A stretch of 64,000 bases of DNA from Hyphomicrobiales bacterium. Its GTDB lineage: Bacteria; Pseudomonadota; Alphaproteobacteria; Rhizobiales; Rhizobiaceae. Each line of letters opens with the position of its first letter. The stretch's first letter is position 1. The translations under genes and the position numbers were made by a program. Of this stretch, positions 1-9,194 are shown piece by piece. The DNA is taken from NCBI GenBank assembly GCA_011087605.1, contig JAALLE010000005.1, positions 16,273 to 80,272 on the forward strand. Reading direction: 5' to 3'. The notes below the pieces were generated by a model. The model did no database searches, was not told the origin of the DNA, and saw only the letters and a program-made list of their open reading frames with translations.

Positions 1-77
1 AGACCGCATCTGCTGCCAAGGCGCCAAAAGCCGCGACCGCCGCAAAATCCAGTAAGACAACGAGGAAAAAGTCCTGA
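1..77 (+). CDS. C-terminal end of an upstream Mrp antiporter subunit (probably G), partial
   Basis: Frame 3 is open from the window edge and ends at TGA 75-77, giving about 24 residues rich in Ala, Lys and Ser and ending in a basic tail. The stop overlaps the ATG at 77-79 by one base, so the gene belongs to the antiporter operon that follows. In alphaproteobacterial Mrp operons subunit G normally precedes the DUF4040 gene, which is why G is suggested. The visible tail has no diagnostic motif, so the identity is inferred from position only. Confidence 0.5.
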   Translation, partial: TASAAKAPKAATAAKSSKTTRKKS

Positions 78-631
78 TGGAACTCGTCCTCACCAGCCTG
101 TTGTTTTTTGCCCTTGTTGCCACGGCAATTGCCATCGCGTTGGTGCGCCGATTGTTCGCTGTTGTCATGCTGGCTGGCGTATTCAGCCTGCTGGCCGCCA
201 TGTTGTTTGTGCTGATGGACGCAGTTGACGTGGCTTTCACCGAAGCCGCGGTTGGGGCAGGAATTTCGACAGTACTGATGCTCGGAACCATCGCCCTGAC
301 GGCCCGCAGCGAAAAGCAACCGGCAAGCTATTCACTGGTTCCGCTGGTGATCGTGGTACTGACCGGTCTGGTTTTGATCTACGGCACTTTAGATATGCCG
401 AATTTTGGATCACCTGATGCCCCGGTTCAACAGCATGTGGGGCCCGACTACATTCGTAAAACGCCAGAAGATATTCATGTTCCTAACGTCGTAACGGCGG
501 TGCTGGCCAGCTATCGCGGGTATGACACGTTAGGTGAGGTCACCGTTGTTTTCACCGCCGGGCTGGGTGTGATTTTGCTGATCAGCGGACTGGGACGCCG
601 CCCGCGACGCCGAAAGCGGGAGGAGGATTGA
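77..631 (+). CDS. DUF4040 (MbhD/MbhE-like) Mrp antiporter subunit
   Basis: This is a 184-residue membrane protein with about five hydrophobic segments (near residues 1-20, 28-47, 58-75, 88-104 and 153-171) and a very basic C-terminus. The segment around residues 52-72 (FTEAAVGAGISTVLM) is the MbhD/DUF4040 signature. The segment around residues 136-158, with a RGYDTLGE stretch, resembles the MbhE part at the C-terminus of canonical MrpA. The protein therefore looks like the detached tail of MrpA, carried as a separate gene, while the ND5-like part lies at 4883-6616. Start and stop overlap the flanking genes by one base (TGATG), which suggests translational coupling. Role: part of a membrane monovalent cation/proton antiporter. 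Confidence 0.85.
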   Translation: MELVLTSLLFFALVATAIAIALVRRLFAVVMLAGVFSLLAAMLFVLMDAVDVAFTEAAVGAGISTVLMLGTIALTARSEKQPASYSLVPLVIVVLTGLVLIYGTLDMPNFGSPDAPVQQHVGPDYIRKTPEDIHVPNVVTAVLASYRGYDTLGEVTVVFTAGLGVILLISGLGRRPRRRKREED

Positions 632-1068
632 TGGATCACCACCTTATTTTGCGCGTCATCACTAAAATTCTCGTCGCGCCAATCCTGCTTTACGGCCTGT
701 ATGTGCAGTTTCACGGAGACTTCGGACCGGGAGGCGGATTTCAGGCCGGCGTAATCTTTGCCGTTGGCTTCATTCTCTACGGAATTGTCTTCGGCCTGCG
801 TCGCTTGCGCCAGATTTTTCCAGACTATGTGGTTCACAGACTGGTGGCGCTCGGGGTGCTCATCTATGCCGGAACCGGGATTGTCAACATGGCACTGGGC
901 GGCAATTTTCTGGACTATAACGTGTTGGCGGAAAAGGGATATCAGGGCCAGCACTGGGGCATTATTGCGGTCGAACTGGGCGTCGGTGTGACCGTGTTTG
1001 GCGTGATGATGGCTATCTTCTATTCGTTTGCGGGCCGTCCACCTTCGCTTGATGATAAGGAGTGGTAG
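631..1068 (+). CDS. mrpB: Na+/H+ antiporter subunit B (MrpB/MnhB)
   Basis: This 145-residue protein has four hydrophobic helices and the MrpB hallmark HGDFGPGGGF near residue 28. ATG at 631 is preferred to the in-frame TTG at 628 because AGGAGG at 621-626 lies four bases before the ATG and only one before the TTG. The upstream stop TGA at 629-631 overlaps the start by one base. MrpB is a structural membrane subunit of the Mrp complex and is not known to work alone. Its place directly after the DUF4040 gene and before MrpC is the usual order. Confidence 0.92.
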   Translation: MDHHLILRVITKILVAPILLYGLYVQFHGDFGPGGGFQAGVIFAVGFILYGIVFGLRRLRQIFPDYVVHRLVALGVLIYAGTGIVNMALGGNFLDYNVLAEKGYQGQHWGIIAVELGVGVTVFGVMMAIFYSFAGRPPSLDDKEW

Positions 1069-1071
1069 GTG

Positions 1072-1497
1072 ATGGCAATTGACTTCGACATCGACTTCAT
1101 CCTTGGCCATATCAACTACTGGCTGTTCGTGATCCTGATGCTGACGGGCCTGTATATTGTTGTTGCTCGCGGAAATCTGCTTAAAAAAATCGTCGGGCTG
1201 AACCTGTTTCAGGTAGCTGTATTCATGCTCTATATCTCGATGGGCAAGATCGGCGGTGGCACCGCCCCGATCCTGACCGGAAATCCAGACGAAGTTTATT
1301 CCAATCCATTGCCCCACGTGTTGATTCTGACCGCCATTGTGGTCGGTATCGCAACCACGTCGTTGGGCCTGGCCCTGATTGTTCGCATCAACGAGTCCTA
1401 CGGCACCATTGAGGAAGACGAGATACTCGAACTGGACCACCAGAAAAGCCAGTCCGAAATCATCAAAGTGGCGAAGGAGGCATCGAACGATTCATGA
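1072..1497 (+). CDS. mrpC: Na+/H+ antiporter subunit C (MrpC/MnhC, NuoK-like)
   Basis: This protein of about 141 residues has three membrane helices and is homologous in family to NuoK of complex I. The helix-2 region (residues 30-65) and the loop with Asn-Pro-Leu-Pro-His before helix 3 are typical of MrpC. GTG at 1069 directly precedes ATG at 1072 in the same frame; AAGGAG at 1057-1062 would serve either, and the ATG is chosen. The acidic C-terminal tail (residues 112-125) is probably cytoplasmic. The stop overlaps the next gene in an ATGA arrangement at 1494-1497. Confidence 0.92.
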   Translation: MAIDFDIDFILGHINYWLFVILMLTGLYIVVARGNLLKKIVGLNLFQVAVFMLYISMGKIGGGTAPILTGNPDEVYSNPLPHVLILTAIVVGIATTSLGLALIVRINESYGTIEEDEILELDHQKSQSEIIKVAKEASNDS

Positions 1498-3026
1498 TGT
1501 CACTCGTCGAAAATCACGCCGCCATTCTGGTGGTGATTTTGCCATTGATAGCTGCTCCACTGGCAATGCTGTTTGGCAACCGCAACGTTGCCTTCCTGCT
1601 CAGCCTGGCCGCTTCTGCGGGGTCGTTCCTGTTATCGATTTACCTGCTGATGCTGGTCAAAGATGGGGCGGTGCTCGCCTATCACATAGGCGGCTGGGCC
1701 CCACCGCTGGGCATTGAATACCGCGTCGACGCGGCAAATGCGCTGGTTCTGCTGATCGTGGCGGCAATCAGTCTGGCCGTCCTGCCCTATGCCCGCACCA
1801 GCATTGAAAAGGAAATCGCCGAGAAGAACCACACGCTTTTCTATGCGTGTTTCCTGCTGTGCTTTACCGGATTGATGGGTGTCACCATTACTGGTGACGC
1901 ATTCAATGTATTCGTCTTTTTGGAAATCTCGTCCCTGTCGACCTATGTCCTGGTTGCACTGGGGGCCGAAAAAGACCGCCGCGCTCTTTCTGCCGCCTAT
2001 GATTATCTGGTTTTGGGAACAATCGGAGCGACATTCTTCGTCATTGGTCTGGGCCTGATCTACATGGCAACCGGAACGCTCAACATGGTGGACCTGTCGG
2101 AGCGACTGGCCTCCATGGAAGGCAACCGCACTGTGCGTTCCGCGTTCGCATTTATAATCATTGGCATGGGGCTGAAGCTGGCTATCTATCCGCTGCATCG
2201 CTGGCTGCCCGGCGCTTATACCTACGCACCCTCTGCGGTGTCGGCATTTCTGGCGGCCACAGCCACCAAGGTCGCCATCTATGTCGTCATCAGGTTCATG
2301 TTCTCGGTGTTTTCGATCAAATTCGGGTTTGAACAGGACACGCTGAAATACATCTTCTTCCCGTTTGCTGTGATTGCCGTGTTCGCGGCTTCATTCATTG
2401 CGGTTTTTCAAATCAATGTGAAACGCATGCTGGCTTATTCAAGCGTTGCACAAATAGGCTACATGTTGCTCGGTATTGCGCTGTTCAGCGCCACGGGCTT
2501 GAGCGCAACCCTGGTTCACCTGTTCAACCATGCGGTGACCAAGGGGGCGCTGTTCTTGGCTATCGGTGCAATTATTTATCAGATTGGCTCTCCCCTGATG
2601 GCCAATATGTCGGGACTGGGCAAAAAGATGCCCTGGACCTGCGCTGCGATTGTTGTTGGCGGTTTAAGCCTGATCGGTGTGCCCGGCACGGTTGGATTTG
2701 TGTCCAAATGGGTATTGCTGATGGCTGCGCTTGAAGCCGGGCTTTGGCCGGTCTCGCTGATGATCGTTTTGTCGTCGCTGATTGCTGTCGTTTATGTCTG
2801 GAAGCTGGTTGAAATTCTTTATCTGGAGCCACTCCCCAAGGACAGTCAGGCACGGGAAGCGCCGTTGTCTTTGCTGGTTCCAACCTGGTGCTTGATACTT
2901 GCTACACTCTGGTTCGGCTTCGCCGCTGATTTCACCGTGCATGTTTCTGATATTGCGGCTCAATCTCTGTTTGATGGCAAATTTGGCCAGGACGCAATCA
3001 TCATGGGAACGGAGGGGCGGTCGTGA
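1494..3026 (+). CDS. mrpD: Mrp antiporter subunit D (proton-translocating, ND4/ND2-like)
   Basis: This 510-residue protein has about 14 hydrophobic helices and belongs to the proton-conducting membrane transporter family shared with complex I. The charged residues expected in the ion channel are present: Glu144 in FVFLEISSLS, Lys228 in GMGLKLAIYPLHRWLP, and Lys259. These match the conserved Glu and two Lys that are functionally essential in studied MrpD and NuoM proteins. It starts in the last codons of mrpC (ATGA overlap), with AAGGAGG at 1474-1480. It is one of three ND-type subunits in the operon. Confidence 0.93.
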   Translation: MMSLVENHAAILVVILPLIAAPLAMLFGNRNVAFLLSLAASAGSFLLSIYLLMLVKDGAVLAYHIGGWAPPLGIEYRVDAANALVLLIVAAISLAVLPYARTSIEKEIAEKNHTLFYACFLLCFTGLMGVTITGDAFNVFVFLEISSLSTYVLVALGAEKDRRALSAAYDYLVLGTIGATFFVIGLGLIYMATGTLNMVDLSERLASMEGNRTVRSAFAFIIIGMGLKLAIYPLHRWLPGAYTYAPSAVSAFLAATATKVAIYVVIRFMFSVFSIKFGFEQDTLKYIFFPFAVIAVFAASFIAVFQINVKRMLAYSSVAQIGYMLLGIALFSATGLSATLVHLFNHAVTKGALFLAIGAIIYQIGSPLMANMSGLGKKMPWTCAAIVVGGLSLIGVPGTVGFVSKWVLLMAALEAGLWPVSLMIVLSSLIAVVYVWKLVEILYLEPLPKDSQAREAPLSLLVPTWCLILATLWFGFAADFTVHVSDIAAQSLFDGKFGQDAIIMGTEGRS

Positions 3027-4546
3027 CTCCGGAAAACCTGATCCTGACAGCACTGGCGCTGCCTCTCGCAGCCTGCATTGCCTGTTTGATCTTCGCCAAA
3101 CAGCCCAATCTGCGCGATGGATTGACGTTGCTTGTCTCCATTGCCCTGCTTGGCACAGTAATATCTATCCTGCAGCAGTTTCAGTCCGGACAGGTGATCG
3201 AGGCCAGTTGGTGGAATTTCAATCCCGGCGTTGCCATCGCTTTCAAGATTGAGCCACTTGGGCTGATCTTTGCGTTGGTCGCGTCGTCGCTGTGGATTGC
3301 TACCCATATCTATGGTGTTGGCTACATGCGCGGCAACAATGAGAAGAAACATGCCCGTTTCTTCGCCTGTTTTGCCTTTGCAATCTTTGCGACAATGGGA
3401 ATTGCCTTCTCAGCCAATCTGCTGACCCTGTTCCTGTTCTACGAATTACTGACCATTTCGACCTATCCGCTTGTCGCTCATAAGGAAACGCCGGAAGCCA
3501 AGGCTGGTGGGCGGACATATCTGGGCATCTTGATGAGCACCAGCATCGTATTTCTGCTGACCGCCATCGTCTGGACCTATGTGATCACCGGCACCATGGA
3601 CTTTACCCCCGGTGGCATTTTGACGGGCAAGACTGAAGCCGGGTTCCTGGCCATATTGCTGGCCCTGTTCGCCTTCGGCATCGGCAAGGCCGCATTGATG
3701 CCGTTTCATCGTTGGTTGCCGGCAGCGATGGTTGCACCAACTCCGGTCAGCGCCCTACTCCATGCGGTTGCGGTTGTTAAAGCTGGTGTGTTCTCGATGC
3801 TGAAGATCGGTGTCTACATTTTCGGCATCGACAATCTGGCTGCCACCGGAGCCTCACAATGGCTGATGTGGCTGGCTGCCTTTTCCATTTTGGCCGCTTC
3901 GCTGATTGCCATGCAGCAGGACAATCTGAAACGGCGGTTGGCTTATTCCACGGTCAGTCAGCTTTCCTACATCACGTTGGGGGTTGCCCTTGCCTCGTCC
4001 ATGGGCGCGATTGGTGGTGGTTTGCACATTGTTACCCATGCGTTTGGCAAGATCACGCTGTTCATGTGCGCCGGCGCGATTTATGTGGCGACCCACAAAA
4101 CGGAAATCAGCCAGATGCGTGGGCTCGGGAAAGCCATGCCCTTTACATTTATTGCATTTGGCATCGGTGCGCTCAGTATTATCGGGCTGCCGCCGCTTGG
4201 CGGATCGTGGAGCAAATGGCTGCTGATGGTGGGGGCTGCTGATGCGGGCCAGCAGGTCATGATTGGGGTATTGATGCTGAGTTCTGCACTGAACGTTGCC
4301 TATCTTCTGCCAATTTTTGCGCGCGGGTTTTTTGATGGATCAATCAAGTCCGACGGCGACGACGGCGACGACGGTGGCGGCGATGGCGGCGGCGACGGCG
4401 GTAAAAGCTTCCGCGAAAATCTCAAGGAAGCACCAATTCTGTGCGTCCTGCCCCCCTGCCTGACGGCGGCCGGGTGTTTGGTTTTGTTTTTCTATGCCGG
4501 GAAGATTGAAGAATTCCTCGCCCCCATCATCATGGGAGGATCATAA
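3023..4546 (+). CDS. Second MrpD-like proton-conducting subunit with Asp/Gly-rich insert
   Basis: This 507-residue polytopic protein has the same family signature as its upstream neighbour: Glu141 in LFYELLTIS, Lys222 in GIGKAALMPFHRWLP, and Lys253. It is distinct in sequence from the first MrpD and is not a recent duplicate. Near residues 443-465, after a late helix, lies a hydrophilic run made almost only of Asp and Gly, encoded by a GAY/GGN triplet tract at about 4352-4401; the insert probably faces an aqueous side. The GTG start overlaps the previous stop (GTGA, 3023-3026) and GGAGGGG lies at 3011-3017. It probably forms a third ion path in the complex. Confidence 0.87.
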   Translation: MTPENLILTALALPLAACIACLIFAKQPNLRDGLTLLVSIALLGTVISILQQFQSGQVIEASWWNFNPGVAIAFKIEPLGLIFALVASSLWIATHIYGVGYMRGNNEKKHARFFACFAFAIFATMGIAFSANLLTLFLFYELLTISTYPLVAHKETPEAKAGGRTYLGILMSTSIVFLLTAIVWTYVITGTMDFTPGGILTGKTEAGFLAILLALFAFGIGKAALMPFHRWLPAAMVAPTPVSALLHAVAVVKAGVFSMLKIGVYIFGIDNLAATGASQWLMWLAAFSILAASLIAMQQDNLKRRLAYSTVSQLSYITLGVALASSMGAIGGGLHIVTHAFGKITLFMCAGAIYVATHKTEISQMRGLGKAMPFTFIAFGIGALSIIGLPPLGGSWSKWLLMVGAADAGQQVMIGVLMLSSALNVAYLLPIFARGFFDGSIKSDGDDGDDGGGDGGGDGGKSFRENLKEAPILCVLPPCLTAAGCLVLFFYAGKIEEFLAPIIMGGS

Positions 4547-4548
4547 TC

Positions 4549-4890
4549 ATGGCTGATAAGTCTAACGACAATCTGGGACCCATTGGCAAAGCCTTGACGA
4601 AGCTTGAGCAGCCACAAATCATCATGAAGATGATCTATGGCCTGGCAGGATTTTGCGCCCTATTATTGATTGCCGATTTCTTCCACCTGCGTCATGGCAA
4701 GTTTGAAAGCGAAGACCTGATTGGTTTCTATGCCTTTTTCGGATTCCTTGCATTTGCGTTTATCATCTTCGCCACCAAAGTCCTGAAAAACATCATTGGA
4801 CGGCGGGAGGATTATTACGCCCCCGATGTCATCGACGCTGAAGATTATCCCGAGGGCGAATTGGATGTGAAGGAGCACGGCGATGGCTGA
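4549..4890 (+). CDS. Unrecognised two-helix membrane protein in the Mrp operon
   Basis: This 113-residue protein has a hydrophilic N-terminus (about 1-27), a helix near 30-47, a short charged loop with His-Leu-Arg-His, a second helix near 62-80 and an acidic tail (residues 88-113). I do not recognise a named domain. It begins two bases after the preceding stop and its end overlaps the next gene by eight bases, so it is tightly embedded between two ND-type subunits. By position it is probably an accessory or assembly subunit of this antiporter variant. No catalytic motif is visible. Confidence 0.75.
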   Translation: MADKSNDNLGPIGKALTKLEQPQIIMKMIYGLAGFCALLLIADFFHLRHGKFESEDLIGFYAFFGFLAFAFIIFATKVLKNIIGRREDYYAPDVIDAEDYPEGELDVKEHGDG

Positions 4891-6616
4891 GCTCCTGCAC
4901 CCCTATCTGCAATCACCAGTCTATCTTTTTGTGCTTGGTGCGCTGATTCTACCGCTGTTGCCAAAGGGCAATGTTCGGGCACTGATAACAATTATCGTGC
5001 CAATTCTGAGCGGCTTTTTGATCTGGAACGCAACGCCGGGATTGCACGGAGTGACGACGCTTGCCGGTATTGAAGTCACCCTGATGCGGGTCGACAAACT
5101 ATCGGTTATCTTTGGGTTGATCTTTTCAACAGCCGCATTTCTCGCCGCCATCTATGCCTGGCACGTCAAGGATTGGGTGCAGCAGATTGCCACCCTCCTC
5201 TATGCCGGCACCGCTATCGGGGCTGTGTTCGCTGGCGATTTGATATCGCTGTTTGTCTATTGGGAAGGCACAGCTCTGGCATCGGTATTTCTCATCTGGG
5301 CGCGGCGCACCAGAGGTGCCTATGCAACAGGCATGCGCTATTTGATCATCCAGATTGGTTCCGGCGTCATATTGATTGCCGGCATCGCTCTGCACTATCG
5401 GGCAACCGGCTCAATCGCATTTGATCGGCTGACCGGCGCAGGTCCCGAGAGCTGGGGACTGGGCACCTGGTTCATTTTCATCGCATTCGGCATCAAGTGC
5501 GCGTTCCCCCTGATGCATAACTGGTTGCAGGATTCCTACCCGGCGGCGACGGTTACCGGCACAGTTACACTGTCTGCCTTTACCACAAAAATGGCTGTCT
5601 ACTGTCTTGCACGGGCGTTTCCGGGCACGGAAATGCTGGTCTATATCGGCGCAATCATGACCCTGTTTCCGATATTTTTTGCTGAAATCGAAAACGATTT
5701 ACGCCGTGTACTGGCCTATTCATTGAACAACCAGCTTGGTTTCATGGTTGTTGGCGTTGGTGTTGGCACTGAGCTGGCGCTGAACGGCGCCGCCGCCCAC
5801 GCGTTTTGCCACATTCTCTACAAAGCTCTTTTGTTCATGTCGGTGGGTGCGGTGCTATTCCGAACGGGCACCTCCAAGGCCTCGGAACTGGGTGGGCTCT
5901 ATCGGACAATGCCGCTGACCATGATCTTCTGCATCGTCGGTGCGGCATCGATTTCGGCCTTTCCGCTGTTCTCCGGTTTTGTATCAAAATCCTTGATCCT
6001 CGATGCAGCTGCAGAAAACAGATATCCTTGGGTCTGGGCAGTGCTGGTATTTGCCTCCGCCGGGGTGCTCAGCCATTCCGGCATCAAAATCCCCTATTTT
6101 GCGTTTTTCTCCCACGACAGCGGCAAACGGCCGAAAGAAGCGCCGACCCATATGTTGATCGCCATGGGGCTGACGGCGTTTGCCTGTATTTTTGTCGGCG
6201 TCTTCCCGTCAACTCTTTATGCGCTGCTGCCCTATGAGGTAAATTACCAGCCTTACACCGTCGCCCATGTTCTGGCGCAGCTGCAATTGCTGGTGTTTGC
6301 ACTTCTGGCCTTCGCCCTGTTGATGCGATACGGCTTCTTCCCGGCTGAAACGCGTACCATCAATCTCGACACGGACTGGTTCTATCGCAGGTTTGCTCCA
6401 AGCGTGTTGGGACTGGTCATGGCGGTTATCCGCACGGTGTGGGGCGAATTGGCGCGCGGTGCGGGACACTCGGTCAATGCCGCCCAGTTGCTGTTACAGC
6501 GCCTCTATGGCCCGGGTGGTCGCTTTGAACATGTTCAGCCGACCGGAGCCATGGTGTTGTGGCTTGCCATCCTTCTGGGCGCCGCGTTGGCGGTCAATTT
6601 GATTAGCCTGACATAA
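4883..6616 (+). CDS. ND5/MrpA N-domain-like antiporter subunit
   Basis: This 577-residue protein has about 15-16 helices and is of the proton-conducting transporter family. Key channel residues are visible: Glu128 in FVYWEGTALASVF, Lys205 in AFGIKCAFPLMHNWLQ, and Lys236. The YWEGT wording is closer to NuoL/MrpA-type than to MrpD-type proteins. It lacks the MbhD/MbhE extension, which is encoded separately at 77-631, so it looks like the ND5 part of a split MrpA. The start overlaps the preceding gene by eight bases, with AAGGAG at 4869-4874. It is the last gene of the operon; msrB follows after 82 bases. Confidence 0.87.
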   Translation: MAELLHPYLQSPVYLFVLGALILPLLPKGNVRALITIIVPILSGFLIWNATPGLHGVTTLAGIEVTLMRVDKLSVIFGLIFSTAAFLAAIYAWHVKDWVQQIATLLYAGTAIGAVFAGDLISLFVYWEGTALASVFLIWARRTRGAYATGMRYLIIQIGSGVILIAGIALHYRATGSIAFDRLTGAGPESWGLGTWFIFIAFGIKCAFPLMHNWLQDSYPAATVTGTVTLSAFTTKMAVYCLARAFPGTEMLVYIGAIMTLFPIFFAEIENDLRRVLAYSLNNQLGFMVVGVGVGTELALNGAAAHAFCHILYKALLFMSVGAVLFRTGTSKASELGGLYRTMPLTMIFCIVGAASISAFPLFSGFVSKSLILDAAAENRYPWVWAVLVFASAGVLSHSGIKIPYFAFFSHDSGKRPKEAPTHMLIAMGLTAFACIFVGVFPSTLYALLPYEVNYQPYTVAHVLAQLQLLVFALLAFALLMRYGFFPAETRTINLDTDWFYRRFAPSVLGLVMAVIRTVWGELARGAGHSVNAAQLLLQRLYGPGGRFEHVQPTGAMVLWLAILLGAALAVNLISLT

Positions 6617-6698
6617 ACCTTGCCCTCCGCGTTGGGATGACCGCTTGTTATTGGTTTCCCGGCCACTTAAGTCGGGATTGCAAAGTAGGAGAACGAAC

Positions 6699-7112
6699 AT
6701 GGCGAAAATTCAAAAAACCGAAGCCGAGTGGCGTCAGGAACTCACAGATGAACAGTTTAACGTGCTGCGTCAGGAGGGAACGGAACGGGCATTCACCAAC
6801 CCGCTCAACGACGAAAAACGCAACGGCATGTTCAACTGTGCTGGCTGCGGCAAACCGTTGTTTGAAGCCCAGACCAAGTTTGATTCCGGCACCGGCTGGC
6901 CAAGTTTCTATGCGCCCACAGAAGCAGACAGCGTCACCGAACACACCGACCGAAAGCTGTTCATGAAGCGCACTGAAGTTCGTTGTGCTGATTGTGATGG
7001 GCATCTTGGCCATGTCTTTCCTGATGGACCGGCACCGTCGGGATTGCGCTACTGCATGAACGGCGCAGCGCTGAATTTTGACCCATCCGAAGAATCCGAC
7101 AAGGACGCATAA
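6699..7112 (+). CDS. msrB: Peptide-methionine (R)-S-oxide reductase MsrB
   Basis: MsrB reduces the R-epimer of methionine sulfoxide in proteins and repairs oxidative damage in the cytoplasm. The 137-residue length matches single-domain MsrB. Zinc ligands are visible as Cys47/Cys50 (CAGC) and Cys96/Cys99 (CADC). The catalytic cysteine is Cys119 in RYCMNGAAL, and GHLGHVF carries the active-site histidines. ATG at 6699 is chosen because TAGGAGA at 6686-6692 precedes it and it matches the family start; an upstream in-frame extension to 6645 lacks homologous sequence. The next gene starts directly after its stop, so the two are probably cotranscribed. Confidence 0.95.
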   Translation: MAKIQKTEAEWRQELTDEQFNVLRQEGTERAFTNPLNDEKRNGMFNCAGCGKPLFEAQTKFDSGTGWPSFYAPTEADSVTEHTDRKLFMKRTEVRCADCDGHLGHVFPDGPAPSGLRYCMNGAALNFDPSEESDKDA

Positions 7113-9194
7113 GTGACATTTGATCTCAGTAAGCTTGCAGCCCCCAAGGCTGAACAACGCCGTAGTGCGTCCACCCATCACGGTATTGAGCTGGTTGACA
7201 ATTACGCCTGGCTGAAAGCCGATAACTGGCAGGATGTGATGCGTGATCCAGATGTCCTGCCGCAGGATATACGCACCTATCTGGAATCTGAAAACGCGTA
7301 TTACACCGCCTTGATGGCCGACACATCAGCGCTGCAGGACACGCTGTTTGAAGAGATGAAAGGACGCATCAAACAGGATGATTCCTCAGTGCCCGCGCCG
7401 GATCGTGAATTTGCCTATTCAAGCCGCTATGAAGAAGGCAAAGAATATCCGCTGTTCGTTCGCACCGGGCGCGAGGGCGGTGCAGAAGAAATGCTCTTCA
7501 ATGGCCCTGAGGAAGCGGCGGGAACAGAGTATTTTTCGCTTGGCTTGATGAGCCATTCACCGGACCACACAAAGCTCGCGTGGAGCGTCGACAATAACGG
7601 GTCTGAATATCACCACATGCGCATTCGCGATCTGGAGAGCGGCACAGACGGCGACGAACTTACCCGCGATGTCGGCAGTTTTCAGTGGTGCAGCGACAGC
7701 CAAAGTTTCGTCTACGTCAAGGTTGATGAGAACCACCGCCCCAACGCCGTCTATTACAAGCGCCCCGGACAACCCGCCGAACTGATTTTTGAAGAATCAG
7801 ATCCACGCTTTTACGTCGGCATCGGCAAATCGCTGGACGGCAAGTGGATGACCCTGCATACCGGCCAGAATGATGAAGACGAGGTGTGGATCTTTCCTGC
7901 TGACGCGCCATCAAAAGATATGACCCTGGTTTGTCCGCGTCGCGCCGGTCACGAGTACAGCGTCGATATGCATGGCGACACGCTTTTCATCACCACGAAT
8001 TCGCAGGATTCCGAAAACTTCAGAATTGTCACCGCAACCGCTGACGCGCCAGACGAAGTGCACTGGAACGAGATCCTGCCCCATCGCAGCGACGTCCTGC
8101 TGGTGTCCTCGTTTGTTGTTCAAAATCATCTGATTCGTCTAGAACGCGAAAACGCCCTGCCCCGCATTGTTATACGAGAACTGGCAAGTGGCGATGAACA
8201 CACCGTCTCATTTGACGAAGAAGCCTATTCACTGGGCGTCGGTGCTGGCTACGAATTCGATACGACCACAATCCGCTTTTCTTATTCCTCACCATCAACA
8301 CCTGCTCAGGTCTGGGATTATGACCTGGTAGATCGCGAGCGGGTGTTGCGAAAGCAACAGGAGATTCCGTCTGGTCACGACGCGGCTGACTATGTGGTGC
8401 GCCGCCTGCAGGCTCCAACCGAAGACGGTGAACTGGTGCCATTGACGGTGCTCCACCACAAGAACACGCCAATCAACGGTACGGCGCCCTGTCTGCTATA
8501 CGGCTACGGCTCATACGGTGCGGGAATGCCCGCGGGCTTTTCGCACAATAGATTGAGCCTGGTGGACCGAGGATTTGTCTATTGCACCGCCCATATCAGA
8601 GGCGGTGATGAAAAGGGGCGAAACTGGTATGAACAGACCAAGAAGGCGGGCAAACCCAAAACCTTCAAGGATTTTATCGCCAGCGGTGAACATCTTGCCG
8701 CAGAAGGCTTTACGTCCCCCGGTCAAATAGTTGCTATGGGCGGTTCAGCTGGTGGATTGTTGATGGGCGCGGTTGTTAATATGGCGCCGAACCTGTTTTC
8801 TGGGATCATTGCCCAGGTGCCGTTTGTAGACGTTCTCAATACGATGCTGGATGCATCCTTGCCGCTAACGCCGGGAGAATGGAGCCAATGGGGCAATCCG
8901 ATTGAAAGCGAGCAGGAATATAAGATCATCGCTGGCTATTCGCCCTATGACAATGTGCGTGAACAGAATTACCCGCCGATCTTTGCTCTTTCCGGCCTTA
9001 CCGACCCGCGCGTTCAATATTGGGAACCCTCAAAATGGGTTGCTAAATTGCGCGAAGTCACGGGCGGTAATTCGCCGATTTTGTTGAAAACCAATATGGG
9101 GTCGGGCCATTTCGGTAAAACTGGCCGCTTTGCCTATCTTGAAGAAGTCGCACTGATCTACGCCTTCGCACTGAAAGTGGCGAACAAGATTTAG
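7113..9194 (+). CDS. ptrB: Oligopeptidase B (S9A prolyl oligopeptidase family)
   Basis: Oligopeptidase B is a cytosolic serine peptidase that cuts short peptides after Arg or Lys. The 693-residue protein has a seven-bladed propeller (about residues 75-400) followed by an alpha/beta hydrolase domain. The catalytic triad is visible: Ser545 in MGGSAGG, Asp631 in LTDPRVQYWEP and His666 in GSGHFG. The wording around the Asp is typical of oligopeptidase B and differs from prolyl oligopeptidase. GTG at 7113 follows the msrB stop with no gap. No signal peptide is present. Confidence 0.92.
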   Translation: MTFDLSKLAAPKAEQRRSASTHHGIELVDNYAWLKADNWQDVMRDPDVLPQDIRTYLESENAYYTALMADTSALQDTLFEEMKGRIKQDDSSVPAPDREFAYSSRYEEGKEYPLFVRTGREGGAEEMLFNGPEEAAGTEYFSLGLMSHSPDHTKLAWSVDNNGSEYHHMRIRDLESGTDGDELTRDVGSFQWCSDSQSFVYVKVDENHRPNAVYYKRPGQPAELIFEESDPRFYVGIGKSLDGKWMTLHTGQNDEDEVWIFPADAPSKDMTLVCPRRAGHEYSVDMHGDTLFITTNSQDSENFRIVTATADAPDEVHWNEILPHRSDVLLVSSFVVQNHLIRLERENALPRIVIRELASGDEHTVSFDEEAYSLGVGAGYEFDTTTIRFSYSSPSTPAQVWDYDLVDRERVLRKQQEIPSGHDAADYVVRRLQAPTEDGELVPLTVLHHKNTPINGTAPCLLYGYGSYGAGMPAGFSHNRLSLVDRGFVYCTAHIRGGDEKGRNWYEQTKKAGKPKTFKDFIASGEHLAAEGFTSPGQIVAMGGSAGGLLMGAVVNMAPNLFSGIIAQVPFVDVLNTMLDASLPLTPGEWSQWGNPIESEQEYKIIAGYSPYDNVREQNYPPIFALSGLTDPRVQYWEPSKWVAKLREVTGGNSPILLKTNMGSGHFGKTGRFAYLEEVALIYAFALKVANKI

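Noticed and set aside
511..1440. 309-residue open frame on the minus strand across mrpB and mrpC
   Set aside because: It is fully antisense to three overlapping, well-supported antiporter genes and has a His/Gln-rich composition typical of shadow frames.
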